Shown: positions 51,790 to 61,460 of the stretch, piece by piece
How positions within the stretch are numbered: position 1 is the stretch's first letter
How the letters are laid out: every line of letters begins with the position of its first letter
Source of the DNA: Clostridium swellfunianum
GTDB taxonomy: Bacteria; Bacillota; Clostridia; Clostridiales; Clostridiaceae
Length of the DNA: 64,000 bases
Reading direction: 5' to 3'
Assembly: GCF_023656515.1 (NCBI RefSeq)
Contig: NZ_JAMOFV010000006.1
Location: 3,208,036-3,272,035, forward strand
Position numbers and translations under genes: made by a program
The notes under the pieces: generated by a model
The model's input: only the letters and a program-made list of their open reading frames with translations
What the model was told of the DNA's origin: nothing
Databases searched by the model: none

Positions 51790-53841
51790 TTAAACTTTAA
51801 ATTTCTCTATAAGATTATCTAAGTTCTGAGCAAGCTCATAAAGTTCCTTTGACTGAGCCTTAACAGTTTGTATATCGTTAAGCTGATTTGCAGCGCTTGC
51901 ATTAACTTCTTGCGAAGCAGCAGCGGACTGCTCTGCCACGGCTGAAATACTATAGATGTTTTCTGTAAGACTACTGCTCTTGCTTAACATAGCTTCAATA
52001 TTTGAACTCATGGAGCCTATAGTGCTCATTATTGATTGAATTGAATTATTAAGCTTGTCAAAGCTTTCTTCTGTTATTTTTACAGCAGTGCTTTGTTCAT
52101 TTACATTTTCTTTTATGGAAGTCATGCTTGAAGCTGCTGATTTAGTTGTATCTATTACTCTTGTTATAATAGTCTTAATGTTTTCGGCTGATGTTGCAGA
52201 CTGTTCTGCGAGTTTTCTCACTTCTTCTGCAACAACTGCAAAGCCTCTTCCAGATTCTCCTGCTCTTGCTGCTTCTATTGCCGCATTTAGTGCTAAAAGA
52301 TTAGTTTGTGAGGAAATACCTAAAATAGTATTTAATATAACTCCAATATTTTCTGTCTCCTTCACAAGCTCTTCAATGTTTTGGGAAATTTGTGAAACAC
52401 CGGATATAGTTAAGGAGTTTTTATTTTTTAAATCACTTACTGAAAGCATGGCCGTTTCATTGTTTGATTCCATATCGCTGCTTTCAGTTATTATGGTTTC
52501 ATTAAACTGCTTTATTTCAGAAAGATTTTGATTGAATTCAGTTGCTATAAATGAAGCTTTTTCTGTTGCCATAGCTTGTTCCTGAGTACCACTAGATATT
52601 TCATCAATTACTCTTGCAATTTCATCAGAAGATAAAGCAACTTCGTCTGCGCGATTAGTTAGGTTCTGTGAAAATTCAAGCACCTGAGCTGCAGAGCTTT
52701 TAACTGAAAGTACCAAATCTTTTACGCTGCCTATCATATTTGTAAATCTTCTTCCTAGATCCCCCAGTTCATCACCAGTTGATATATGGGTTACCACAGT
52801 TAAATCACCAGACTCGCCTTTTTCCATGGCTTCTTTTAAATGATTTATTGGGTTTGTGAGAGTTTTGGAAACTTTAAGGCCAATCACCAAGGAGCCTATT
52901 ATAAACACAATAAGCAATCCAACCAATATAGATACAACTAGAAGGATTTTTTGATAAACTTCTTTTGTATCAAGAACACCGATAAGCTTCCAGCCAGACT
53001 TTTCATTGGTTAAGTAATAGACAAACCTAGACTTGCCATCAAGTTTTGCTTTTGAAAGCTCTGATTTTCCTGCCATAACAGCCTTCATCCAAGTTACTTC
53101 GGAAGCATCCTTAAAGGCATTATCAAACTTTTGATCTTTTGTATCCGCATTTACATTTACTCTTTCAGGATTAAGATTTTTTCCTATAAATTCCTTGGTA
53201 TTAGCAGAAATTGCTATACCGGTTCTATCAAGTAGCAATATTTCACCGGTATTTTCAATTTTTGTGTTTTTAAACAGATTAGCAATATGAGTAATATCTA
53301 CATCTATTCCAGCAACTCCTATTGGCTTTCCAGCATCATCAAAAATTGTCTTTGTTGCAGTAACAACCATTTTACCAGTAGCTATATCCTTGTAGGCATC
53401 CTGCCAAACTACGGCATTATTATTTTCCAGAGTTGTCTTATACCAAGACTTTACTGTAGGATCATAATCTTTAGGAAGCTCTGTTTCTGGATATATATAC
53501 ATTGCTTTGTTTTCAGTAGCTATGTAGGCGTTTAGAATTTTAGGATTACTTTTAGTAATTCCAGCCAATTCTTTTTTTACTTCATTAACTTTATCAGGAC
53601 TCGTGGCAACTTTTGATATGCTATTTTCTACCATTTGAGAAATAAACACCTCATAGCCGTTGTAGGTCTCATTTATTACACTGTTAACACCATCTACAGA
53701 CCTTTTGATTGAATTATTATAGGCATCTTTCAGTGTCTCTGATAGTATAGAGTTTGAAACTAATGAGGAAGTAAGCATAGGAAGTAATATAATGATTATA
53801 AATGTAACAGTAAGTTTTCTTTTAATGGTCTTAAATTTCAT
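51790..53841 (-). CDS. Methyl-accepting chemotaxis protein (dCache)
   Basis: 683 residues: membrane helix at about 10-30; an extracellular double-Cache sensor at about 35-290 ([26 protein letters not shown]-type strand); second helix at about 305-325; HAMP ([20 protein letters not shown]); and a C-terminal signalling hairpin with [20 protein letters not shown] and [15 protein letters not shown], where CheW and CheA bind. The Cache pocket has Trp-Tyr and Asp residues seen in amino-acid-binding Cache domains, but the Arg of that motif is Lys here, so the ligand is open. AGGAGGA precedes the ATG. Confidence 0.95.
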   Translation of the reverse strand: MKFKTIKRKLTVTFIIIILLPMLTSSLVSNSILSETLKDAYNNSIKRSVDGVNSVINETYNGYEVFISQMVENSISKVATSPDKVNEVKKELAGITKSNPKILNAYIATENKAMYIYPETELPKDYDPTVKSWYKTTLENNNAVVWQDAYKDIATGKMVVTATKTIFDDAGKPIGVAGIDVDITHIANLFKNTKIENTGEILLLDRTGIAISANTKEFIGKNLNPERVNVNADTKDQKFDNAFKDASEVTWMKAVMAGKSELSKAKLDGKSRFVYYLTNEKSGWKLIGVLDTKEVYQKILLVVSILVGLLIVFIIGSLVIGLKVSKTLTNPINHLKEAMEKGESGDLTVVTHISTGDELGDLGRRFTNMIGSVKDLVLSVKSSAAQVLEFSQNLTNRADEVALSSDEIARVIDEISSGTQEQAMATEKASFIATEFNQNLSEIKQFNETIITESSDMESNNETAMLSVSDLKNKNSLTISGVSQISQNIEELVKETENIGVILNTILGISSQTNLLALNAAIEAARAGESGRGFAVVAEEVRKLAEQSATSAENIKTIITRVIDTTKSAASSMTSIKENVNEQSTAVKITEESFDKLNNSIQSIMSTIGSMSSNIEAMLSKSSSLTENIYSISAVAEQSAAASQEVNASAANQLNDIQTVKAQSKELYELAQNLDNLIEKFKV

Positions 53842-53937
53842 AGTATAATTCCTCCTAGAATATAATTCTATTTAAATTATCGCAGAAATTTAATTATTCT
53901 AAAGGTATATAAACAATAAATGTCGAAAATTCCCTAA

Positions 53938-54876
53938 TTACCCTAACAAAAATCTATAAATAGGAATAAATGCAAGACTAGCTATAGTTGTTAAGGCTAT
54001 CATTACAGCAGCGTATTCATAATCAGCATTATATTCCTTTGTTACTATAGCTGTATTTGCCATAACTGGAAGAGCTGCCTGAATTATAAATACATTCTTC
54101 ATTAGAGTTGGAGCATTAAGCGCATTAGATGTTAAGTAGGTTATAAGGGGACACACAATAAATCTCCCTACCATAACCCAAAACATATCTTTGTCAAATT
54201 TAAAATTCTTAAAGTTGATTGTTTTAATAACTATCCCGATAAAAAACATAGATAGAGGTGTAGTTAAGTTTCCTATGTATTTACAGCTGTCCAGTACAAA
54301 TCTTGGAAGCTTTATATCAAGCAATACGCATATTATGGCAAATATAAAACCCATAAGAGGTGGTGTAAATATCTTCTTTAAATTACTAAGAGAAACCATG
54401 TTTTTACTCTTAAAGCCACCATCTTTTTGAATTATGTATATACCTAAAGTCCAAAATATAGTAGTGTTTGAAAAGTAATAATATAGCACAAAGGGCATGC
54501 TTGCTTCACCGAACAAGGCGAGATTCACCGGAAGACCTATAAAAATTGTATTAGAAAGAAAGAACATGCACTGAAAGGTTCCTCTTCTTTTGGGAGATAC
54601 TTTTATAAGTTTAGATACGCAAACTCCAAGTATATATGAAAGCACCACCGAGATAAAAGGAATTAAAAGACCGATTCCTGCTTGAGACAGATTTTCCTTA
54701 GTAAAGGTCCCGATGATATTTGTAATCATCATTGCAGGAAGAGATATATTTATAACTAATTTTGAAAATAATTTGGAGGTATCCTCATTAAACCATCCTT
54801 TACGAGAAAGTATGTATCCTATGCCAATCATAAATACAATACTCAATATGCTTTGCGCAGAATTTAATAAAATCAT
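53938..54876 (-). CDS. AEC family transporter
   Basis: 312 residues with about 10 membrane helices in the auxin efflux carrier layout (GIGYILSRKGWFNEDT, NISLPAMMITNI, FFLSNTIFIGLPVNLALFGE, PVMANTAIVTKEYNAD). Members move malate, amino acids or other organic acids. ATG 54876 with GGGGTGGGA upstream is preferred over the longer frame. Confidence 0.88.
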   Translation of the reverse strand: MILLNSAQSILSIVFMIGIGYILSRKGWFNEDTSKLFSKLVINISLPAMMITNIIGTFTKENLSQAGIGLLIPFISVVLSYILGVCVSKLIKVSPKRRGTFQCMFFLSNTIFIGLPVNLALFGEASMPFVLYYYFSNTTIFWTLGIYIIQKDGGFKSKNMVSLSNLKKIFTPPLMGFIFAIICVLLDIKLPRFVLDSCKYIGNLTTPLSMFFIGIVIKTINFKNFKFDKDMFWVMVGRFIVCPLITYLTSNALNAPTLMKNVFIIQAALPVMANTAIVTKEYNADYEYAAVMIALTTIASLAFIPIYRFLLG

Positions 54877-55008
54877 AAGTTCCCACCCCTTTAATATAAA
54901 TGATGTCGCATTTTTATTATTACATAAAAATTGCATTGCTGCATAGAAAAAGGAAGAATTTATATTTTATTTGAGGTATAATAATAATTAAATCATATAC
55001 AATTAAAT

Positions 55009-55033
55009 ACATAACAATTAATAATTGTTATGT
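55009..55033 (+). promoter_or_regulatory. Palindrome upstream of the M3 peptidase
   Basis: ACATAACAATT (55009-55019) and AATTGTTATGT (55023-55033) are perfect inverted arms with a 3-nt centre, 23 nt before the start codon. There is no T-tract, so an operator or leader hairpin is more likely than a terminator. Confidence 0.5.
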
Positions 55034-55055
55034 GACTACAAAGGGGGCATAAGAA

Positions 55056-56822
55056 ATGAATCAAAGATGGAGCTTGGATGAGCTTTATACATCCTTTGAT
55101 AGCATCGAGTTTAAAGCTGACATGAAAAAGTTTGATGAGTATATAGAAAGCTTTAGAACATGGGCAGCAAAAAATTTAAAAGATACAGCTGAGGCAGCAG
55201 GAAAAATTGAAGAGTATATAAAGCTCAAGATAGCGTTTTATAGCTTGTACATAAGGCTGGGAGATTTTGCTGAGCTTACACTAAGTGTGGAGGCCAAGAA
55301 TGAAAAAGCAACTGCCGTTTCAGAGGAGCTTGATAACAAATCTACTGAGCTTACCGAGGTGGAAGTTAATTTTCAAAAATGGCTTGGGGCCTTGGAAAAT
55401 TTCGAAGAGCTAATAGATAAATCAGATACCTTAAAGAATCATGAGTTTTATTTGAAGGAGCTTAAAGCTGAAAACAAATATCTTTTAAGCGAGAAGGAAG
55501 AAGTAATTATAGCAAAAATGATTAATACGGGTTCAAATGCATGGAACAAGCTTCAGAATATGTTGACTTCAACTTTGCTTGTGGATATAAAAGTAAATGA
55601 CGAAGATAAACAACTTCCACTGCCTGTAGTTAGAAATATGGCCTATTCAAATAGTAAAAGGGAAAGAAAGACAGCCTATGAAGCTGAGCTTAAGGCATAT
55701 AAGAAAATAGAAGAATCATCAGCAGCATGTTTAAATGGAATAAAAGGAGAGGTTATAACTCTAAGCAAGCTTAGGGGCTACGAATCTCCACTTGAGCAAA
55801 CCTTGATTAATTCAAGATTAGACATGGAAACGCTGGAGGCTATGCTTACAGCTATGAGAGAAAGTCTTCAAGAGTTTCACAAGTTCTATTTAAAGAAGGC
55901 TGAAATTTTAGGATATGAAAAGGGGCTTCCTTTCTACGATTTGTTTGCACCAACAGGTGAGGGAGATATGAGATTCAGCTATGAAGAAGCGAGAAACTTT
56001 ATAGTTAAGAATTTCAGAACCTTCAGTGATAAGCTTGCAGATTTTGCAGATAATGCTTTTGAAAATAGATGGATAGATGCTGAGCCAAGAGAGGGAAAAC
56101 GCGGTGGTGCATTTTGCTCAAATATTCATCCAATAGGCGAAAGCAGAATACTAAGTAACTTTACAGGAAGCTTTTCAGATGTAGCAACACTTGCACATGA
56201 GCTTGGCCACGGTTATCACGGAAGTTGTCTTATGGAAGAAAGCTATTTAAATAGCAGATATACCATGCCAATAGCTGAAACTGCTTCAATTTTCTGCGAG
56301 ACAATTGTTAAAAGAGCAGCATTGAAGAATGCATCTAACGAAGAGGCATATACAATTTTAGAAGGAGATATATCAGATTCGGCACAGGTTATAGTTGATA
56401 TATACAGCAGATTTCTTTTTGAATCTGAATTATTCAGAAGAAGGGAAAAAGCATCACTTTCTGTAAATGAGCTTAAGGAGATAATGCTTAATGCACAGAA
56501 GGAAGCTTATGGAGAAGGCCTAGACCCAGAATATCTTCATCCATATATGTGGGTATGCAAACCGCACTATTATTATGCAGGGCAAAACTTCTACAACTTC
56601 CCTTATGCCTTTGGATTATTGTTTTCAAAGGGTTTATATGCTGAATACTTAAAGAGAGGTGAAGCTTTTGTAGCAGATTATGATAAGCTTCTATCCGTAA
56701 CAGGCAAGAAAAAAATTGCAGAGGTTACAGCTATGATGGGAATTGATATTCATTCTGTTGAATTCTGGAGAAGTTCTTTAAATATAATAAAAGAAGATAT
56801 TGAAAAGTTTATTAATTTATAG
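55056..56822 (+). CDS. pepF: M3 family oligoendopeptidase (PepF-type)
   Basis: 588 residues. The zinc motif HELGH is at 381-385 (TLAHELGHGYHGSC), with the third ligand Glu in PIAETASIFCE. The C-terminal HPYMWVCKPHYYYAGQNFYN holds the substrate-binding His and Tyr of the M3 clan. Cytoplasmic peptidase that cuts peptides of about 7-17 residues. AAGGGGG precedes the ATG. The thioredoxin-like gene starts 10 nt after it, so the two are probably one operon. Confidence 0.94.
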   Translation: MNQRWSLDELYTSFDSIEFKADMKKFDEYIESFRTWAAKNLKDTAEAAGKIEEYIKLKIAFYSLYIRLGDFAELTLSVEAKNEKATAVSEELDNKSTELTEVEVNFQKWLGALENFEELIDKSDTLKNHEFYLKELKAENKYLLSEKEEVIIAKMINTGSNAWNKLQNMLTSTLLVDIKVNDEDKQLPLPVVRNMAYSNSKRERKTAYEAELKAYKKIEESSAACLNGIKGEVITLSKLRGYESPLEQTLINSRLDMETLEAMLTAMRESLQEFHKFYLKKAEILGYEKGLPFYDLFAPTGEGDMRFSYEEARNFIVKNFRTFSDKLADFADNAFENRWIDAEPREGKRGGAFCSNIHPIGESRILSNFTGSFSDVATLAHELGHGYHGSCLMEESYLNSRYTMPIAETASIFCETIVKRAALKNASNEEAYTILEGDISDSAQVIVDIYSRFLFESELFRRREKASLSVNELKEIMLNAQKEAYGEGLDPEYLHPYMWVCKPHYYYAGQNFYNFPYAFGLLFSKGLYAEYLKRGEAFVADYDKLLSVTGKKKIAEVTAMMGIDIHSVEFWRSSLNIIKEDIEKFINL

Positions 56823-56832
56823 GAGGTTAATA

Positions 56833-57321
56833 ATGATTAATTTATCTGATGCATTAGATTTTCAAGGATATTTAGGTAAGAATAAAGAGGATGAGAGAGA
56901 AAAACTGATTTTAGCCTATGAAAAAACACAGCTTTCAAAAGAGACTGTAGATGCCGTGAAGGCTATAGATAAAAAAGTTAATATAGTTGTATTTTCAGAG
57001 GGTTATTGTCCAGATTGTATTGTAACTCTTCCTTTTGTTAAGAGGATGCAGGATATAAATGAAAACCTGAAGATTTATTACTATGGTATGAAAGGAAACA
57101 AAGAGCTTCTGGAAGAGTATACTGGAACTTCAAGAATTCCAACAGTAATGACTTTTACAGAAGATATGGAACCTAAGGGTGCATACATAGAGGTGCCAAA
57201 AATTATTTCTGAGAAAATGGCTAGGGTGCCTTCTGAAGAGCAAAAGGAGCTAGTACAGGAATATAGACAAGGAAAATACAATGACTTAATTGAACAAGAA
57301 TTATTAGATATAATTAGATAA
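56833..57321 (+). CDS. Thioredoxin-family protein
   Basis: 162 residues with a thioredoxin fold: VVFSEGYCPDCIVTLPFVKR contains CPDC (C59, C62), and SRIPTVMTF has the cis-Pro. CPDC in place of CGPC suggests a specialised reductase or redox sensor. ATG 56833 has AGGAGG directly upstream; the longer frame from 56800 overlaps the peptidase gene. Confidence 0.88.
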   Translation: MINLSDALDFQGYLGKNKEDEREKLILAYEKTQLSKETVDAVKAIDKKVNIVVFSEGYCPDCIVTLPFVKRMQDINENLKIYYYGMKGNKELLEEYTGTSRIPTVMTFTEDMEPKGAYIEVPKIISEKMARVPSEEQKELVQEYRQGKYNDLIEQELLDIIR

Positions 57322-57327
57322 ACATGC

Positions 57328-57364
57328 AAATCCTCCCTGGTATAACATTGGGGGGATTTTTTAT
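57328..57364 (+). terminator. Intrinsic terminator
   Basis: AAATCCTCCC and GGGGGGATTT with one G-U pair, 12-nt loop, then TTTTT. Confidence 0.85.
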
Positions 57365-57426
57365 AGAATAAAGCCATTTACAGGTGTTTATCTGAGATTG
57401 TTGTAAAAGGTTTTAAAATAAGTATA

Positions 57427-57455
57427 TTGACATATAATATATTAAGTGATAGAAT
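57427..57455 (+). promoter_or_regulatory. Promoter of the T-box/aspS unit
   Basis: TTGACA (57427-57432), 17-nt spacer, TAGAAT (57450-57455). It is the only strong promoter in the leader, and the T-box RNA begins just downstream. Confidence 0.75.
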
Positions 57456-57477
57456 ATTCAAAAATATATAAATCAAT

Positions 57478-57800
57478 GTGATGAAGATAGGAAAAGTAAG
57501 CTGATGGATTTTTAAAGCGAATCAGGGGTAGTGAAAGCCTGATAAAGGAAATCTGCTGAAAGACATCCTTGAATTGCTTGTCTGAAAGTTATAATTATGA
57601 TTAGGGCAGGACGGATTTCTACCGTTAAAAGGAATGAGCGAACCTATAGTGGTTAAGCAGGATGGTACCGTGGGATTATACTCTCACTCCTACATGGAGT
57701 GAGAGTTTTTTGTTTTTATTTGCTTAGTATGTTATAGGTTAACTAGGGTGGTACCGCGGAGTTTTTTCGTCCCTGAGCAATAATTGCTTAGGGATTTTTT
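57478..57800 (+). ncRNA. T-box leader with two antiterminator/terminator modules
   Basis: Stem I region 57478-57583 has the AGTA/GAA S-turn halves (57495-57498, 57558-57560) and a distal CAGGGGTAGTGAAAGCCTG hairpin. The putative specifier is GAC (Asp) at 57562-57564, which fits the AspRS gene downstream. Stem III is ACGGATTTCTACCGT. Module 1: T-box AGGATGGTACCGTGGG (57659-57674) and a terminator with 11-bp stem at 57680-57712. Module 2: T-box AGGGTGGTACCGCGGA (57745-57760) and a terminator at 57770-57800. Only about 30 nt lie between terminator 1 and T-box 2, so there is no second Stem I. Uncharged tRNA would have to act at both. Confidence 0.9.
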
Positions 57801-57872
57801 ATTTGACCTTGGCCAGGGGAGATAAAAGTTGGGAGTAAATAAGTAGATATAATAAAATGGAGGCGATTTAAA

Positions 57873-59162
57873 TTGAACAGAATACTAATAAAAGAACTAA
57901 GAAATTTGAATGGTGAGACAGTTAGCATTAATGGATGGGTGCATAGGATTAGAAAGCTAGGAAAGCTAGCTTTTATATTAGTTAGAGATAGAAGTGGTCT
58001 GGTACAGTGTGTCATAAATACGAAAACTATAGACATCAAAGGTTTAAAGCTTGAGAGTGTTATTGAACTTGTTGGAGAGGTTCAGAAAAAGGATGGAAGC
58101 AGAGAAGAGGTTGAGATTTGGACTCACAGCTTTAAAGTAATATCTGCTGTTGAGGAAGATTTGCCCATAGAAATAAATAAGGAAGAACTTGAAGCTAATA
58201 TTGATACGATTTTAAACAATAGAGTTTTAGCTTTGAGACATCCAAAGACTAATGCAATATTTAAAGTTCAGTCAACTCTTGCTCAAGCTTTTCAGGAGTT
58301 TTTATCCTCAGAGGGATTTACTCAAGTATTTACTCCTAAGATTGTAGCTGAAGGTACTGAAGGAGGCACTGAACTTTTTGAAATTAAGTATTTTGACAAC
58401 AAGGCTTATCTTGCTCAGAGTCCTCAGTTTTATAAACAAATGCTTGTTGGGGCAGGCTATGAAAGGGTTTTTGAAATCGGACATGTATATAGGGCTGAAG
58501 AGCATAACACAGTAAGACATTTGAATGAATATATAAGCTTGGATTTTGAAATGGGGTTTATTGAGGATGAGAAGGATATAATGGCTGTAGAGGAAAGACT
58601 ACTTAAACACATGCTTGAAACAGTTGAAATTAGATGCTGTGAAGAACTTAAGCTTCTTCAGGTTTCAATGCCAGTTCTAAATGCAGCAATTCCTTCTATG
58701 AGACTTTCAGAAGCTATTGAAGTTTTGAAAGAAGAATATGACAGAACAGACCTAGAGGGAGACTTGGACCCAGAAGGGGAAAAGCAAATATGCGAGTATG
58801 CAAAAAATAATCTAGGAAGCGAGTTTTTATTTCTAACTCACTATCCAAGAAGAAAAAGGCCGATGTATGCCATGCCTTCGGAGGAAATATTAACTCACAG
58901 CTTTGACCTTTTATTTAGAGGTCTTGAAATAACAACAGGAGGTCAAAGAATTCATAACTACGAGCAGTTAAGGGAAAGCATAGCTGACAGAGGTTTGAAT
59001 GTTGAAAGTTTTAAGGATTATCTTGAAGTATTCAAATTTGGAATGCCTCCTCATGGTGGTCTTGCAATAGGACTCGAAAGACTAACAGGCCAGCTCTTAG
59101 GTTATAAAAATATTAGAGAAGTAACTTTATTTCCTAGAGACAGGGATAGAATTAGACCTTAG
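57873..59162 (+). CDS. aspS: Archaeal-type aspartyl-tRNA synthetase (probably nondiscriminating)
   Basis: 429 residues, class IIb synthetase of the short archaeal/genomic type. An N-terminal OB-fold anticodon-binding domain is at about 1-105 (SINGWVHRIRKLGKLAFILV). The catalytic core has motif 2 YRAEEHNTVRHLNEYISLDF and motif 3 GGLAIGLERLTGQLLG. No bacterial GAD insertion is present. In many clostridia this form charges tRNA-Asp and tRNA-Asn, and GatCAB then amidates Asp-tRNA-Asn. TTG start with GGAGG 10 nt upstream. Controlled by the T-box leader. Confidence 0.9.
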   Translation: MNRILIKELRNLNGETVSINGWVHRIRKLGKLAFILVRDRSGLVQCVINTKTIDIKGLKLESVIELVGEVQKKDGSREEVEIWTHSFKVISAVEEDLPIEINKEELEANIDTILNNRVLALRHPKTNAIFKVQSTLAQAFQEFLSSEGFTQVFTPKIVAEGTEGGTELFEIKYFDNKAYLAQSPQFYKQMLVGAGYERVFEIGHVYRAEEHNTVRHLNEYISLDFEMGFIEDEKDIMAVEERLLKHMLETVEIRCCEELKLLQVSMPVLNAAIPSMRLSEAIEVLKEEYDRTDLEGDLDPEGEKQICEYAKNNLGSEFLFLTHYPRRKRPMYAMPSEEILTHSFDLLFRGLEITTGGQRIHNYEQLRESIADRGLNVESFKDYLEVFKFGMPPHGGLAIGLERLTGQLLGYKNIREVTLFPRDRDRIRP

Positions 59163-59220
59163 TATTGGGGTATAATGGTAGATAAATAAAACAAACCGAT
59201 TGATAGTAATGCTAGTACAG

Positions 59221-59261
59221 CCATATAAAAAGTTAAATTGTTAACTTTTTATATGGTTTTA
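59221..59261 (+). terminator. Intrinsic terminator after aspS
   Basis: Perfect 16-bp stem, CCATATAAAAAGTTAA with TTAACTTTTTATATGG, ATTG loop, then TTTT. Confidence 0.88.
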
Positions 59262-59296
59262 TGGCCCAAAACTATAGCATAAGAGGAGATACAAGT

Positions 59297-60472
59297 ATGA
59301 CGGAAAAACTTTACTATGATAAACCCTATTTGAAAGAATGGGAGGCACAGGTTTTAGATATTGTTGAAAGGGATGGGAAGGTTCTTGTGCTTTTAGATAG
59401 GACTGCCTTTTATCCAGAAGGTGGAGGCCAGCCTGCTGATACCGGGTATATTGACGATATTGAGGTATCGCATGTGTTTGAGGAAGGTAATGATATTTAT
59501 CATGTTGTAAATAGGAGGCCTGAGAAACCAAATGTAAAGTGCAGCTTGGATTTCGAAAGACGATTTTACTTAATGCAGCAGCATACAGGACAGCACTTAT
59601 TGTCTGCTGTTTTTTATGATAGATATAAGGGAGAAACCTCAAGTTTTCACCTTGGAGAAGATTATGTTTCAATAGATATATCAATGGCTGATATGCCTGA
59701 TAAAATCGTTAAAGCAGTTGAAAAAGAAGTTAACGAGTTAATCTACAGCAATAAGGAAATAAAAACATATATAGTTGATAAGGAAGAACTGGCTAACCTT
59801 CCTTTAAGAAAATTTCCAAAGGTTGATGAGGATATAAGAATTGTTGAAATTGACAAAATAGATTATTCTCCTTGCTGTGGGACACATTTGACAAGTACTG
59901 GGCAGTTGGGACTGATAAAAATTATAAAAATTGAGAAGTATAAAGGGATTATTAGAGTCTATTTTAAATGTGGGCAGAGAGCTTTTGAAGATTATCAGCT
60001 AAAGCAGGATATAATTGTAAGTATATCAAGATTATTAGCTGTTGACTTTGAAAGTTTGCAAGACAGAATTAGCTTTAATAATGATGAATTAAGAAGCGGG
60101 CAAAAGGAAATCAAAGAACTCAAAGAGAAGCTGCATCAGTATGAAGCGAAAGATATTTTGAGTAATGTTCATTCTAAGCTCATTTCTAGGAGTTTTGAGG
60201 GCAGATCTTTTGAGGAAGTACAGAGTTTGGGAAGAGTACTGCTTGGCTTTGGAGAGTATATTGTAGTGCTATCATCACTTAAAGACAAAAAACTTTGGTT
60301 TGCTCATAATGGAGGTTATGACATACATTGCGGCAAGGTGTTCAAAGAATATCTTTCAAAGTATAATGGCAGGGGCGGAGGCGGCGACAAGCAGGCTCAG
60401 GCTTCGTTTACAGATGAAAGCTCTTTAAAAGAATTCGAAGAATTCATAAATTCTCAATATAAAAACTTATAA
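59297..60472 (+). CDS. Alanyl-tRNA editing protein, AlaX-L type with DHHA1
   Basis: 391 residues. The N-terminal part resembles the AlaRS beta-barrel (FYPEGGGQPADTG). The editing domain carries the zinc site HTGQH (H96, H100) and CCGTH (C193, H197). A short coiled coil precedes a C-terminal DHHA1 domain (NGRGGGGDKQAQASF). It removes Ser or Gly mischarged on tRNA-Ala in trans. ATG 59297 follows AGAGGAG; the frame from 59261 overlaps the terminator. Confidence 0.93.
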   Translation: MTEKLYYDKPYLKEWEAQVLDIVERDGKVLVLLDRTAFYPEGGGQPADTGYIDDIEVSHVFEEGNDIYHVVNRRPEKPNVKCSLDFERRFYLMQQHTGQHLLSAVFYDRYKGETSSFHLGEDYVSIDISMADMPDKIVKAVEKEVNELIYSNKEIKTYIVDKEELANLPLRKFPKVDEDIRIVEIDKIDYSPCCGTHLTSTGQLGLIKIIKIEKYKGIIRVYFKCGQRAFEDYQLKQDIIVSISRLLAVDFESLQDRISFNNDELRSGQKEIKELKEKLHQYEAKDILSNVHSKLISRSFEGRSFEEVQSLGRVLLGFGEYIVVLSSLKDKKLWFAHNGGYDIHCGKVFKEYLSKYNGRGGGGDKQAQASFTDESSLKEFEEFINSQYKNL

Positions 60473-60480
60473 TGAGGAAA

Positions 60481-60522
60481 TATCTCAAGCAAAAATGGAG
60501 CTTGGGATATTTTTTATTTTTT
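60481..60522 (+). terminator. Intrinsic terminator after alaX
   Basis: TATCTCAAGC and GCTTGGGATA with one G-U pair, then TTTTTTATTTTTT. Confidence 0.88.
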
Positions 60523-60640
60523 GAATATTTTTTTATAAATGATTGCAAAATAAAGAAGTCAATAAAATTTAAAAACGAGAATAGTTTACCATATATTTGG
60601 AAAGAATAATAGATACATGTGGTTAAGGATGTGATATTAC

Positions 60641-61459
60641 TTGGAAGAAATGCTAAAAGGTAACCTCATAATAATTGGAGGAGCAGAAGATAAGAAAGGG
60701 GAAAAGGAAATACTCAAAGAAGTATGCAGCAAGATTGATAAGGAACGTGAAGAACTAGTCATTGCTACTGTTGCTACAGATTTGCCTAAAGAGGTTGGGG
60801 CTGAATATAAAATGATATTTGAGAAGCTTGGCGTGAGAAACATAAGTATTTTAAATGTTGAGGATAGAAAAGATGCTTTTGAAAATCACAATGTAGAAAT
60901 GGTACAAAAAGCTTCACTTATATTTTTTACTGGAGGAGATCAGCTTAAAATAACCAGCCTTTTAGGAGGAAGCCCTTTGTTCAAAGCACTTCATGAAAGT
61001 AATCAAAACGGCTGTGTTTATGTTGGCACCTCAGCAGGTGCTTCAGTTGTAAGTGATACTATGGTAATAACAGGTGATGATGAAGAATCACCTAAAAAAT
61101 GTACTCTCAAAATGGCACCAGGACTTGGTTTAATAAAAAATGTAATAATAGATCAGCACTTTGCGCAAAGGGGAAGAATAGGAAGACTTTTAGTTGCTGT
61201 GGCCGAAAATCCTGAAAGCTTAGGAATAGGCATAGATGAAGATACAGCAATAATGGTTAACAATAAAGGAGAATTCCAAGTAACAGGCTCAGGAGCAGTC
61301 TATGTTATAGATGGAAGCTCTATCAGCTATACAAATGTTTCAGAGCAGAACCCTGATGAAATTTTATCCATGTTTGATATAAAAATGCATGTGCTTAAAA
61401 AAGGCGATAAATTTGAATTAAACACAAGGCAGCCAATTAAGGAGGAAAAACAAAAATAA
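60641..61459 (+). CDS. cphB: Cyanophycinase
   Basis: 272 residues, peptidase S51 family. The nucleophile elbow GTSAGASV (about 128-135) carries the catalytic Ser, with supporting segments FFTGGDQLKI and DQHFAQRGRIGRL. It releases beta-Asp-Arg dipeptides from cyanophycin. TTG 60641 is used, with AAGGATG upstream; ATG 60650 is an alternative. The stop is 1 base before cphA, so the two form an operon that both makes and mobilises the polymer. Confidence 0.93.
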   Translation: MEEMLKGNLIIIGGAEDKKGEKEILKEVCSKIDKEREELVIATVATDLPKEVGAEYKMIFEKLGVRNISILNVEDRKDAFENHNVEMVQKASLIFFTGGDQLKITSLLGGSPLFKALHESNQNGCVYVGTSAGASVVSDTMVITGDDEESPKKCTLKMAPGLGLIKNVIIDQHFAQRGRIGRLLVAVAENPESLGIGIDEDTAIMVNNKGEFQVTGSGAVYVIDGSSISYTNVSEQNPDEILSMFDIKMHVLKKGDKFELNTRQPIKEEKQK

Positions 61460-61460
61460 A

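Noticed and set aside
52055-52531. A 158-codon frame opposite the chemotaxis receptor
   Set aside because: Antisense to the conserved signalling domain, with Ser/Val/Ala-rich composition typical of a shadow frame.
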